Origin: Gammaproteobacteria bacterium
Lineage (GTDB): Bacteria > Pseudomonadota > Gammaproteobacteria > HTCC5015
Direction of reading: 5' to 3'
Assembly (NCBI GenBank): GCA_020630145.1
Contig: JAHDBX010000073.1
Span: 1-7,531, forward strand
DNA: 7,531 nucleotides
Shown in pieces: positions 1 through 5,764 of the stretch; positions within the stretch are counted from its first letter, which is position 1; every line of letters begins with the position of its first letter. A model generated the notes under the pieces. That model saw only the letters and a program-made list of their open reading frames with translations. It was not told the DNA's origin and made no database searches. The translations under genes were made by a program, and so were the position numbers.

Positions 1-472
1 GCCAACTCTCGCGTAATTCAAACAAAGAGTCGGCCAATAAAGTTGAAAATATCAATTTACCTTGTGGGCGCAAGGCTTGCTGCAAACCACTAAACAACTG
101 CTGCAAATCATGCCCCCATTGCAAAGCTAAACTGGAGGTAATCAAATCAAAATAACCCGCCTCAAAAGGCAAAGCCATAAAGTCAGCTTGTACTTTTTGC
201 AAATTATCGTGATCAGGAATGCTATCTAACATATTGCGCGAAATATCCAAGGCTGTTATCTGGCTATTTATATAGTGATGCAGCAATGGCGTCGTTACAA
301 AGCCTGTACCTGCACCTATATCCAAAATACGATCACACGCATCAACGGGCTGATGATGCACACATAACTGCTCAACACCTGCCGCCACCTGCTTTTGCAA
401 TATCGCATGCCTATCATAGGTAGAAGCAGCTCGTTCAAAGGCCTGCTGTATCTTACTTTCTATATTAAGCAT
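1..472 (-). CDS. bioC: Malonyl-ACP O-methyltransferase BioC (C-terminus outside window)
   Basis: BioC methylates the free carboxyl of malonyl-ACP with S-adenosylmethionine. The disguised ester can then be extended by the fatty-acid synthase to pimeloyl-ACP methyl ester, the early biotin precursor; the enzyme is cytoplasmic. About 157 residues are visible, read by eye from the minus strand. The N-terminus carries the BioC-type stretch FERAASTYDRHAILQKQVA (residues 12-30). The class I methyltransferase motif LDIGAGTGF lies at 50-58, an acidic ribose-binding position follows in ALDIS (D76), then ADFMALPF (96-103), SSLALQW (113-119), LRPQG (134-138) and FSTLL (142-146). The family is usually about 250 residues, so roughly 90-100 are missing past the left edge. 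The ATG at 472 lies inside the end of bioH, with an 8-base overlap and only a weak, distant GAGG upstream, which suggests translational coupling. A generic methyltransferase is unlikely given the LALQW and FSTLL signatures and the bioH neighbour. Confidence 0.93.
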   Translation of the reverse strand, partial: MLNIESKIQQAFERAASTYDRHAILQKQVAAGVEQLCVHHQPVDACDRILDIGAGTGFVTTPLLHHYINSQITALDISRNMLDSIPDHDNLQKVQADFMALPFEAGYFDLITSSLALQWGHDLQQLFSGLQQALRPQGKLIFSTLLADSLFELRESW

Positions 473-1265
473 TAAACGGCGACGCCTCTAAAAAAGCGCT
501 GAGTATACGCACCGTATCATCTGTGTGCGACACAAAAGGCGCATGCCCACAGCGTGATATGACATAAATATCAGCGTCTGGCCGTAAAACCACTAAATCT
601 TGCCGCACAGCAGAGGGCACAAGCGTGTCATTTTTACCTAAAATAAATTGTATCGGACAAGCAAGCCCCCTGAGCTCCATACGTAAATCGGCCAACTGCA
701 AAACAGCCAAACCATTAGCCAAGCCATGCTCACTCGCTAAACCACCCTGCTCCACCATAGCCATTACATTAGTCAGAATCGACTTTGCATTCAGCACACC
801 CCGTACTTGCAACTCCATAAAATCGCGTACTACTTGGTCAATATCGTGCTGTAAATTCTGCATAAATGTCTGCAGGTATTGCACTGGCATTGCGTACGGC
901 CAATCATCGCTCGCAACAAACTTCGGGTTGCTGCTTATTAAACTTAATGAACAACACTGCGGCCCTAAGGCCTCTGCAAGCTTAGTAGCCAAGGCGCCTC
1001 CTAATGACCATGCAGCCAAATGACAAACCTCAATACCTTCGTTATTTAAGGCAACTACGGCAGCTGCACACCAATCATCAATATTATGACCAAGGTCCAC
1101 ATTATGATGCACGCCATGCCCCGGCAAATCCAAGGTATAGAAAGTAAACTCAGGCATAGCCTTTATTACAGGTTGCCACACTTGGCTATTCATTGCCCAG
1201 CCATGAATAAGCAATACAGGCACGCCATTGCTGTTCGCAGATACCTGCTGAATTTTTAAGGTCAT
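465..1265 (-). CDS. bioH: Pimeloyl-ACP methyl ester carboxylesterase BioH
   Basis: BioH is a cytoplasmic alpha/beta-hydrolase that removes the methyl group from pimeloyl-ACP methyl ester. This ends chain extension and releases pimeloyl-ACP for BioF. The 266-residue length fits the family (about 256). The oxyanion-hole motif LLIHGWAMNSQVW is at 18-30. The putative triad is Ser87 in AAWSLGGA, Asp213 in LGKNDTLVP and His241 in CGHAPF, matching the Ser82/Asp207/His235 order of E. coli BioH. The nucleophile elbow reads A-W-S-L-G where the family normally has G-W-S-L-G, a substitution at a tight turn. The gene is first in its visible transcription unit and overlaps bioC by 8 bases, so the pair should be co-expressed. 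The bioF gene that often precedes bioH is replaced by the divergent plsY. I see no clear Shine-Dalgarno before the ATG and no BirA-like operator in the 65-base gap upstream. Confidence 0.93.
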   Translation of the reverse strand: MTLKIQQVSANSNGVPVLLIHGWAMNSQVWQPVIKAMPEFTFYTLDLPGHGVHHNVDLGHNIDDWCAAAVVALNNEGIEVCHLAAWSLGGALATKLAEALGPQCCSLSLISSNPKFVASDDWPYAMPVQYLQTFMQNLQHDIDQVVRDFMELQVRGVLNAKSILTNVMAMVEQGGLASEHGLANGLAVLQLADLRMELRGLACPIQFILGKNDTLVPSAVRQDLVVLRPDADIYVISRCGHAPFVSHTDDTVRILSAFLEASPFNA

Positions 1266-1330
1266 AAGTAAATTTTGCTTTTATTTATTAATGCGCACAG
1301 TTACGATAAGCAGCGCAGAGGAAAGACAAC

Positions 1331-1960
1331 ATGCCCTACACAATTGATTATCTTGCATTACTACTAACCATTATCGTTATCAGCTATCTATGCGGCTCAA
1401 TATCAACCGCTATTATAACCTGTAAAGTGATGGGCCTGCCTGACCCGCGTACATTAGGCTCAGGCAACCCCGGCGCAACCAATGTATTACGCACAGGCAG
1501 CAAAGTGGGCGCCCTAATAACACTCATTGGCGATGCCGTTAAAGCATTAATACCCTTATTAATAGTAAAATATCTGCTGCAAAAACAAGGCATTGACTGG
1601 CACTTACCCGCTGCATTAGCAGGCTTAGCCGCGTTTATTGGGCATATTTATTCGGTTTTTTTAAAGTTTAAAGGCGGCAAAGGCGTTGCCACCGCTTACG
1701 GCATACTTCTCGGTCTTAATGTGTACGTGTTTGCCGCTTGCGCAGCTACATGGTTATTTATGGCCGCCGTATTCCGTTATTCTGCACTATCAGCACTCAC
1801 CGCTTTTGCTTTAGCACCTATGTACACATGGCTTTTAACACAAAGGGTTGACTGGACTATAATTATTTTATTTATATCGATACTGATTTTCATTAGACAT
1901 AAGCAAAATATTCTTAACCTGTTAGCAAATCGTGAAAACAAACTGGGCAGTAAGAAGTGA
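1331..1960 (+). CDS. plsY: Acyl-phosphate:glycerol-3-phosphate acyltransferase PlsY
   Basis: PlsY is an inner-membrane enzyme that transfers an acyl group from acyl-phosphate (made by PlsX) to sn-glycerol-3-phosphate. The product is lysophosphatidic acid, the first step of phospholipid synthesis. The 209-residue protein has the expected hydrophobic segments, near residues 7-27, 60-82, 95-112, 125-147, 152-170 and 175-188. Three family motifs are present: GSGNPGATNVLR (43-54) followed by GDAVKA (67-72); GHIYSVFLKFKGGKGVAT (104-121); and RHKQNI with the following ENKLG (189-206). Two positions look unusual: Ser108 where GHxxP is common in the second motif, and ANRE in place of the common AGxE in the third. 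A good Shine-Dalgarno (GAGGAA, about 1318-1323) sits 7 bases before the ATG. The divergent bioH neighbour is not the tsaD/folB context familiar from many gammaproteobacteria. No convincing promoter or terminator was found by eye. Confidence 0.94.
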   Translation: MPYTIDYLALLLTIIVISYLCGSISTAIITCKVMGLPDPRTLGSGNPGATNVLRTGSKVGALITLIGDAVKALIPLLIVKYLLQKQGIDWHLPAALAGLAAFIGHIYSVFLKFKGGKGVATAYGILLGLNVYVFAACAATWLFMAAVFRYSALSALTAFALAPMYTWLLTQRVDWTIIILFISILIFIRHKQNILNLLANRENKLGSKK

Positions 1961-2004
1961 CGCTCAGAGTTCATCTTTATAGCGCATTAACACATGAAAA
2001 AACT

Positions 2005-2033
2005 GTGAAATTTACATTTTTTATTAATATTAT
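2005..2033 (+). promoter_or_regulatory. Possible sigma70 promoter for the large exported repeat protein
   Basis: In the AT-rich 99-base gap after plsY, GTGAAA (2005-2010, 4 of 6 to the -35 consensus) is followed after 17 bases by TATTAT (2028-2033, 5 of 6 to the -10 consensus). It would start transcription about 20 bases before the ATG at 2060. AT-rich DNA gives such matches by chance, so this is weak. No plsY terminator is visible in the gap. Confidence 0.3.
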
Positions 2034-2059
2034 CGAATAACTTATCTAAAATTTGATTT

Positions 2060-4843
2060 ATGAGTAAAAATTTTTATAGTACGCGCCAACAAAAACAAAC
2101 CTTGCATCGATTCATAGCCAGCATACTATGCTTTTTTTTATCATTCTTACCCACGACATCATGGCCTGTCACTGCCGCAACTTCAGATCTTTCTTGTGCT
2201 GGCAATCGGCTAGGACAAGTCCTCAATTGTAATGCAGGTGACTTTACCGTTGCCCCTATTTTTAGCGCGGAAACTGGCACATCACCTTTCTGCATGATTG
2301 GTTCAACTTTTGATATCAATATTGAGCTCAGTTTAAGCGACAGTAACACTGATCGCCAAGATATTGGTTTTTTTGTTGGCCAACAGGGCAACGATCCTGG
2401 ATTAACAACTGCAGGCAATATATGCTCAGTTGCAACATTTGCTAACGGCCCTTTCCCTTTCGAAGATAATGACGGCGACTCATGTGGTGACTTTCATGGA
2501 GGAGGTGTTGCAACTGAATTAGTGACATCGGTAAGAGTTGACTGTATTGCCAGCCCAACTGGCTTCCTACAAATACCTTATTTGCTATCTTATTGGCAAA
2601 ACAATGGCAATGTCTGTACAGGGCCAAATGATGTAGAACCAGCCTCAAAATCCAAGTGCAACAAAGGTATTGGCGAAGTCAGTGGAGCTGTTGCAATTAG
2701 TGCTGGCGCTTGGCTCGATATTACTAAAGAAACAACGCCTGACGGTGACCCACAAGTATTCACTTATACGGCCTCGGGGCCACCCGGGTCTACTGTTATT
2801 GCATTAACGGGCGCAACGTTAACACCAACATCAGCTACTGGCGGCACTTACTCACCCGCAACCACAGCATTAGCCTCTGAAACTACGACCTTCACACTAT
2901 CAGATGGTCAAACTGCTAGAGTATTCATTAACGCCTTATCAAGCGACCAAACATTAACTGTTACTGAAACATTAGCGACTGGCTGGGATCCTGTAGCGGC
3001 CATAACGTGCGCCCCAACAGGCGGCTCGCCTACAATAGCCAGTGACAATGCCTCACGGCAAATGTCCGCGACGCTTAACACCAGTAATTATGCTGGCAGC
3101 TGCACTATTACAAACACCAAACGACCATCCGTAACAATTACAAAAGTATCGAATGGCGATGTAGGCACCTTTAACTTTACTGGCACAAACACTTGGATCA
3201 GTCAAAATATCACAACCTTAGCAGCTGGAACAGGGGTCGATGGCACAACTCAATACCTTCCTTATAGCACTGCCACACAAATTACTGAAACTGCAACTAC
3301 TGGTTACCGCTTAGATAACATTGTCTGTACCGGAATAAGTGCTGGAGGGGTCGCGACTACCAACATAGCAAACCGTACCGTCGACTTTGATACGCTTGCG
3401 ATGGCTCCAGGGGCTGATATAAATTGCACTTTTACTAACATACGACAAAGAAACCTCACCGTAAATAAAAGCCTAACACCCACCACCGATACAGGTTTAT
3501 TTGTGATGAATGCTAATGGCAGCACCAGCACCGAGGGAGGTCATAACACAAGCATTACCACTCTGGTGGATGTAGGAGCAAACGTTCTTTTTAGTGAAGC
3601 AGCAGGTACAAATACCAACTTTATTAACTATGACTCCAGTTACAACTGCAACACATCGCCAACTACAACTGGCACAGCCACAAGCGGTAGCTTAACTATG
3701 CCTAATGCTGATATCGCATGTACTTTTAGCAACACACGTAAATCCGCAGCTCTCACTCTTCGCAAAGTTTGGACAAATGCCATTAATGGCGACTCAGTTA
3801 CTGTTAACGCTAGTGGCTTTGTTAACAATGCATCATCTGGCACCTCAGTTTCAACTGGTGACAATACAACCATCGGAAGTGCAGTCACTGTATATTCGGG
3901 TGAAAGTGGCACAATCAGTGAAACATTTAATACAGGCAATACTATTAACTACAATAGTAATATTGCCTGCACGGGGACATCTGGCTTATCAATCAACACG
4001 CTGACTATTGGCCCTACCGACAGTAATATTACCTGCACTTACACCAATTCACGCAAAAGTACCTCTCTGTCATTAGCAAAAACATGGGTTAATGCTTACA
4101 CTATGGGTGATACGGCCAGCGTTAATAGCAGCGGCTTCATCAATAATGCAACATCTGGCAACTCTGTCACAACTGGAAACAATACAACAACGGGGGCAGC
4201 TGTTACTGTTTATGCAGCAGAAACAGGCACACTGACCGAAAGCTTCTCTATAGGTAATGCAGCCAACTACAACGCCTCTGTTGCCTGCTCAGGTACAAGT
4301 GGCTTAAGTGGCAACTCATTAACGATATCACCAACAGATACCAACATAGTATGTACATATACAAATATTGGCATTAAAGCCTTACTTAATATCAACAAAT
4401 CCATTACTACAACAAGCGACCCTATCAACCCAACAAACGCAAAAGCAATAGCTGGCGCAACGGTGTCTTATACAATACGCGTTACAAATACAGGAATAGG
4501 CACTGTAGATGATAACTCAATTGTTATTACAGATCTTTTACCAGAAAATATATCGTTATTTGTCAATGATATCGCTGGACCTGGCTCTGGACCAATAGCA
4601 TTTACAGATGGTGCCATTTCAAGCGGCCTGACATGGAACTTTATCTCTCTTAGCGACCTTACAGACAGTATCGAATTTTCTAATGATAATGGTGCTACAT
4701 GGAGCTATACACCCACTCCAAATGCAGATGGCTTTGACAGCTCTATTACAGATATTCGCTTACTGCCAATAGGCATAATGAATGCTAGTAGTGCAAGTGG
4801 CTCTCCCTATTTTGAGCTTTCAATACAAGCTCAAATACAATAA
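2060..4843 (+). CDS. Large secreted repeat protein with prealbumin/SpaA-like repeats and C-terminal DUF11-like domain
   Basis: The function is not known; I infer an exported structural or surface-associated protein. Residues 1-40 look like a Sec signal peptide: a basic N-region (R9, K12, R17), a hydrophobic core at 19-31 and likely cleavage near VTAA at 37-40. Residues 41-215 form an N-terminal domain with eight cysteines (46, 57, 78, 122, 142, 162, 186, 200) and an acidic DxDxDxxxD run at 136-144 that could bind calcium. Five repeats follow at about 218-354, 356-462, 465-560, 563-665 and 668-771. Each ends in a signature like CTFTNTR and has exactly two cysteines. Residues 774-927 resemble a DUF11 domain (SYTIRVTNTG at 803-812, ITDLLPENI at 823-831) and end in FELSIQAQIQ. 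There is no LPXTG, PEP-CTERM or C-terminal membrane helix, so the protein is probably released or held non-covalently. No Shine-Dalgarno precedes the ATG, but the intact signal peptide and lack of a nearby in-frame Met support this start. Domain names come from sequence memory, not a search. Confidence 0.85.
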   Translation: MSKNFYSTRQQKQTLHRFIASILCFFLSFLPTTSWPVTAATSDLSCAGNRLGQVLNCNAGDFTVAPIFSAETGTSPFCMIGSTFDINIELSLSDSNTDRQDIGFFVGQQGNDPGLTTAGNICSVATFANGPFPFEDNDGDSCGDFHGGGVATELVTSVRVDCIASPTGFLQIPYLLSYWQNNGNVCTGPNDVEPASKSKCNKGIGEVSGAVAISAGAWLDITKETTPDGDPQVFTYTASGPPGSTVIALTGATLTPTSATGGTYSPATTALASETTTFTLSDGQTARVFINALSSDQTLTVTETLATGWDPVAAITCAPTGGSPTIASDNASRQMSATLNTSNYAGSCTITNTKRPSVTITKVSNGDVGTFNFTGTNTWISQNITTLAAGTGVDGTTQYLPYSTATQITETATTGYRLDNIVCTGISAGGVATTNIANRTVDFDTLAMAPGADINCTFTNIRQRNLTVNKSLTPTTDTGLFVMNANGSTSTEGGHNTSITTLVDVGANVLFSEAAGTNTNFINYDSSYNCNTSPTTTGTATSGSLTMPNADIACTFSNTRKSAALTLRKVWTNAINGDSVTVNASGFVNNASSGTSVSTGDNTTIGSAVTVYSGESGTISETFNTGNTINYNSNIACTGTSGLSINTLTIGPTDSNITCTYTNSRKSTSLSLAKTWVNAYTMGDTASVNSSGFINNATSGNSVTTGNNTTTGAAVTVYAAETGTLTESFSIGNAANYNASVACSGTSGLSGNSLTISPTDTNIVCTYTNIGIKALLNINKSITTTSDPINPTNAKAIAGATVSYTIRVTNTGIGTVDDNSIVITDLLPENISLFVNDIAGPGSGPIAFTDGAISSGLTWNFISLSDLTDSIEFSNDNGATWSYTPTPNADGFDSSITDIRLLPIGIMNASSASGSPYFELSIQAQIQ
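2711..4372 (+). repeat. Five tandem ~100-residue protein repeats with paired cysteines
   Basis: Units lie at about 2711-3121, 3125-3445, 3452-3739, 3746-4054 and 4061-4372. Each begins with an alternating strand such as LTLRKVWTN and ends with a C-x-x-x-N-x-R type strand (CTITNTK, CTFTNIR, CTFSNTR, CTYTNSR, CTYTNIG). Cysteine pairs are C317/C348, C423/C456, C530/C554, C637/C659 and C743/C765. The last two units are much the most alike: both contain SGF(V/I)NNA, AVTVY, CxGTSGLS, LTI and PTD in the same order and spacing. That points to a recent tandem duplication. The first three units are more diverged. Confidence 0.75.
4811..4835. other. Perfect 9-bp inverted repeat at the 3' end of the repeat-protein gene
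   Basis: TTTGAGCTT (4811-4819) and AAGCTCAAA (4827-4835) are exact reverse complements separated by 7 bases, six bases before the stop codon at 4841. Neither strand has a T-run after the stem, so it is not a standard intrinsic terminator. It sits between two convergent units, where it could act as an mRNA 3' stem or a weak bidirectional end point. Confidence 0.45.
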
Positions 4844-4865
4844 TCACCAATTCTTTATGCCTCAT

Positions 4866-4952
4866 TTAATATGGTATCAGTATAAACAGCAGCAACCCAA
4901 TCACAATAGAGGTAAATGGAATAATGGATAAGGCATATTTGCAGGCAGACAT
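4866..4952 (-). CDS. Small single-membrane-helix protein, 28 residues, downstream of hemP
   Basis: This short frame was found by reading the minus strand. The product starts MSACKYALSIIPF and continues to a hydrophobic stretch (about residues 8-26, IVIGLLLFILI core), ending in PY. It should be a single inner-membrane helix with a short polar N-terminus containing Cys4 and Lys5. The best evidence that it is translated is AAGGAG (4958-4963) five bases before the ATG, one of the strongest Shine-Dalgarno sites in the window. It lies 55 bases downstream of the hemP stop on the same strand, so both could be read from the Fur-controlled promoter. I do not recognise the family. A chance frame is possible at this length, but the ribosome-binding site and the clean membrane-helix composition argue against it. 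Confidence 0.55.
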   Translation of the reverse strand: MSACKYALSIIPFTSIVIGLLLFILIPY

Positions 4953-4957
4953 ATAAA

Positions 4958-4963
4958 CTCCTT
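4958..4963 (-). promoter_or_regulatory. Strong ribosome-binding site of the 28-residue membrane ORF
   Basis: On the minus strand AAGGAG precedes the ATG at 4952 by 5 bases. It is the main argument that this very short frame is a real gene. Just upstream, AGGCAAT-AAA-ATTACCT (minus strand) could form a short imperfect hairpin. Confidence 0.6.
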
Positions 4964-5007
4964 CAGGTAATTTTATTGCCTAACTGCTATAGCTGGGTGT
5001 ATAACAT

Positions 5008-5175
5008 TTACTTAGTTAAAATTAATTTGTTATTGCGCGTAATGCGCAAATTATAATCTTCGCCTCGATGCTCAATTAGGCATTCCCGGCCTTCTTTTAA
5101 AAGCTGCTTCAAAGATATGCGTGGCACGTCGCTTTTATAGTCAGACACGTCTTTTTTCTCGGCTTGCTGAATCAT
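5008..5175 (-). CDS. hemP: Hemin uptake protein HemP/HmuP family
   Basis: This is a 55-residue protein. The C-terminal half, from about IEHRGEDYNLRITRNNK to the terminal LILTK, matches the HemP core, in which a Y-x-L-R-x-T-x-x-x-K-L-I-L-T-K pattern closes the protein. Y41, L43, R44, T46, K50 and LILTK (51-55) are all present. In studied bacteria such as Bradyrhizobium (HmuP) and Burkholderia, these small proteins help activate heme-uptake genes under iron limitation. The same role here is inference. AGGAG (5183-5187 on the plus-strand scale) sits 7 bases before the ATG. The promoter overlaps a Fur box, so repression by iron-loaded Fur is expected. Unlike many hemP genes, no heme receptor or TonB/ExbB gene lies alongside within this window; the only downstream partner seen is the 28-codon membrane ORF. 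Confidence 0.9.
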   Translation of the reverse strand: MIQQAEKKDVSDYKSDVPRISLKQLLKEGRECLIEHRGEDYNLRITRNNKLILTK

Positions 5176-5210
5176 GGTACTGCTCCTGATAGATTAACTT
5201 ACAGATACGA

Positions 5211-5238
5211 ATGATAATGATTATTATTTACAAGTCAA
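5211..5238 (-). promoter_or_regulatory. hemP promoter (sigma70-type)
   Basis: On the minus strand TTGACT (5238-5233, 5 of 6) and TATCAT (5216-5211, 5 of 6) are separated by 16 bases. This predicts a start near 5204 and a leader of about 29 bases containing the AGGAG site. The -10 box and spacer lie under the Fur box, the usual arrangement for iron repression. Confidence 0.7.
5212..5226. promoter_or_regulatory. Fur box controlling hemP
   Basis: The site TGATAATGATTATTA matches the 7-1-7 Fur consensus TGATAATNATTATCA at 14 of 14 defined positions except one (T for C near the right end). It covers the -10 box and part of the spacer of the hemP promoter, so bound Fur-Fe(II) would block polymerase. 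It is centred 56 bases upstream of the rightward MerR-type dyad centre, so Fur could in principle also affect the opposite operon. Confidence 0.85.
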
Positions 5239-5259
5239 GGATTAATGTATATTTATTAT

Positions 5260-5290
5260 TTGACTTAGAGCCAACTCTAAGGTCTATACT
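5260..5290 (+). promoter_or_regulatory. MerR-type promoter and operator of the metal operon
   Basis: TTGACT (5260-5265) and TATACT (5285-5290) are separated by 19 bases. Most sigma70 promoters have 17; the longer spacer is the hallmark of MerR-activated promoters, which need the regulator to twist the DNA. A perfect 7-4-7 dyad, CTTAGAG-CCAA-CTCTAAG (5264-5281), lies mostly in the spacer and is the predicted operator. The regulator encoded two positions downstream in the operon is the obvious ligand. The dyad looks more like those of ZntR/CadR-type or NmlR-type sites than the CCTTCC/GGAAGG core of E. coli CueR sites, so the inducing ion is not settled by the operator. The predicted start of transcription is at about 5297. 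Confidence 0.88.
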
Positions 5291-5296
5291 AATCAA

Positions 5297-5764
5297 ATGA
5301 ACAAATCTTGCTGCCAACAACAAAACGTTACACCCAAGCCACATTTTCATTGGCGCGACAAAAGCGTATGGAAACAATCGGCTATCAACACAAGTTGGTG
5401 CTTACTCGGTTGCGCCATTGGCGATTTTGGCACCATATTAGCTTTTCAAATTTTTGCCCCCGGTACGCCCACACTTCTTGTTATGAGTTTAGCCATTATC
5501 AACGGCCTACTCAGTAGTATCGCATTAGAAACTGCAATACTAAGCCGGCAAATGCAACTACAAGCCGCCTTTAAAACCGCCATAGGCATGAGTCTTGTCA
5601 GTATGATTGCCATGGAGGTCGCCATGAACCTTGTGGACTACCTATTGGTAGGCGAAGCTAAATTAGTATGGTGGGTCATACCCTTTATGCTACTAGCTGG
5701 TTTCCTCACCCCCTGGCCATATAACTATTGGCGCCTCAAAAAACTGGGGAAGGCTTGCCACTGA
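5297..5764 (+). CDS. DUF4396 family integral membrane protein
   Basis: This 155-residue inner-membrane protein is recognised as DUF4396 by CLLGCAIGDFG (35-45), the central NGLLSSIALE (70-79) and the C-terminal TPWPYNYWRLKKLGKACH (138-155). The family has no established function. Four membrane helices are likely near 31-53, 57-77, 95-118 and 124-140. Potential metal-ligand residues are frequent: CC at 5-6, HFH at 16-18, C35 and C39 in helix 1, E78 in helix 2, M98, M103, M106, E107 and M110 in helix 3, and a terminal C154-H155. This suits a metal-related membrane role, which is inference. The gene is first in the operon, and its stop shares one base with the merR start. The ATG lies at the predicted transcription start and has no Shine-Dalgarno, so the mRNA is probably leaderless. 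No later in-frame Met precedes helix 1, which supports this start. Confidence 0.82.
   Translation: MNKSCCQQQNVTPKPHFHWRDKSVWKQSAINTSWCLLGCAIGDFGTILAFQIFAPGTPTLLVMSLAIINGLLSSIALETAILSRQMQLQAAFKTAIGMSLVSMIAMEVAMNLVDYLLVGEAKLVWWVIPFMLLAGFLTPWPYNYWRLKKLGKACH

Noticed and set aside
625..1023. Open frame of 132 codons on the plus strand opposite bioH
   Set aside because: It is antisense to a clear bioH with all catalytic motifs, and its translation shows no recognisable domain.
1266..1330. BirA operator or clear divergent promoters between bioH and plsY
   Set aside because: No TTGTAAACC-type inverted repeat and no convincing -35/-10 pair at normal spacing on either strand.
3304..4004. Several open frames on both strands inside the large repeat-protein gene
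   Set aside because: They follow the repetitive composition of the real gene, lack ribosome-binding sites and show no plausible products.
2711..4372. Repeats as a CRISPR or DNA-level repeat array
   Set aside because: The repeats are about 290-410 bases, diverged in DNA and held at the protein level within one open frame.
5308..5517. Open frame of 69 codons overlapping the start of the DUF4396 gene
   Set aside because: It is out of frame with a well-matched family member, and its composition shows no domain.
5728..5763. Earlier start for the MerR regulator
   Set aside because: The 12 extra residues lie inside the end of the DUF4396 gene and precede the normal MerR N-terminus; the TGATG start at 5764 fits the family better.
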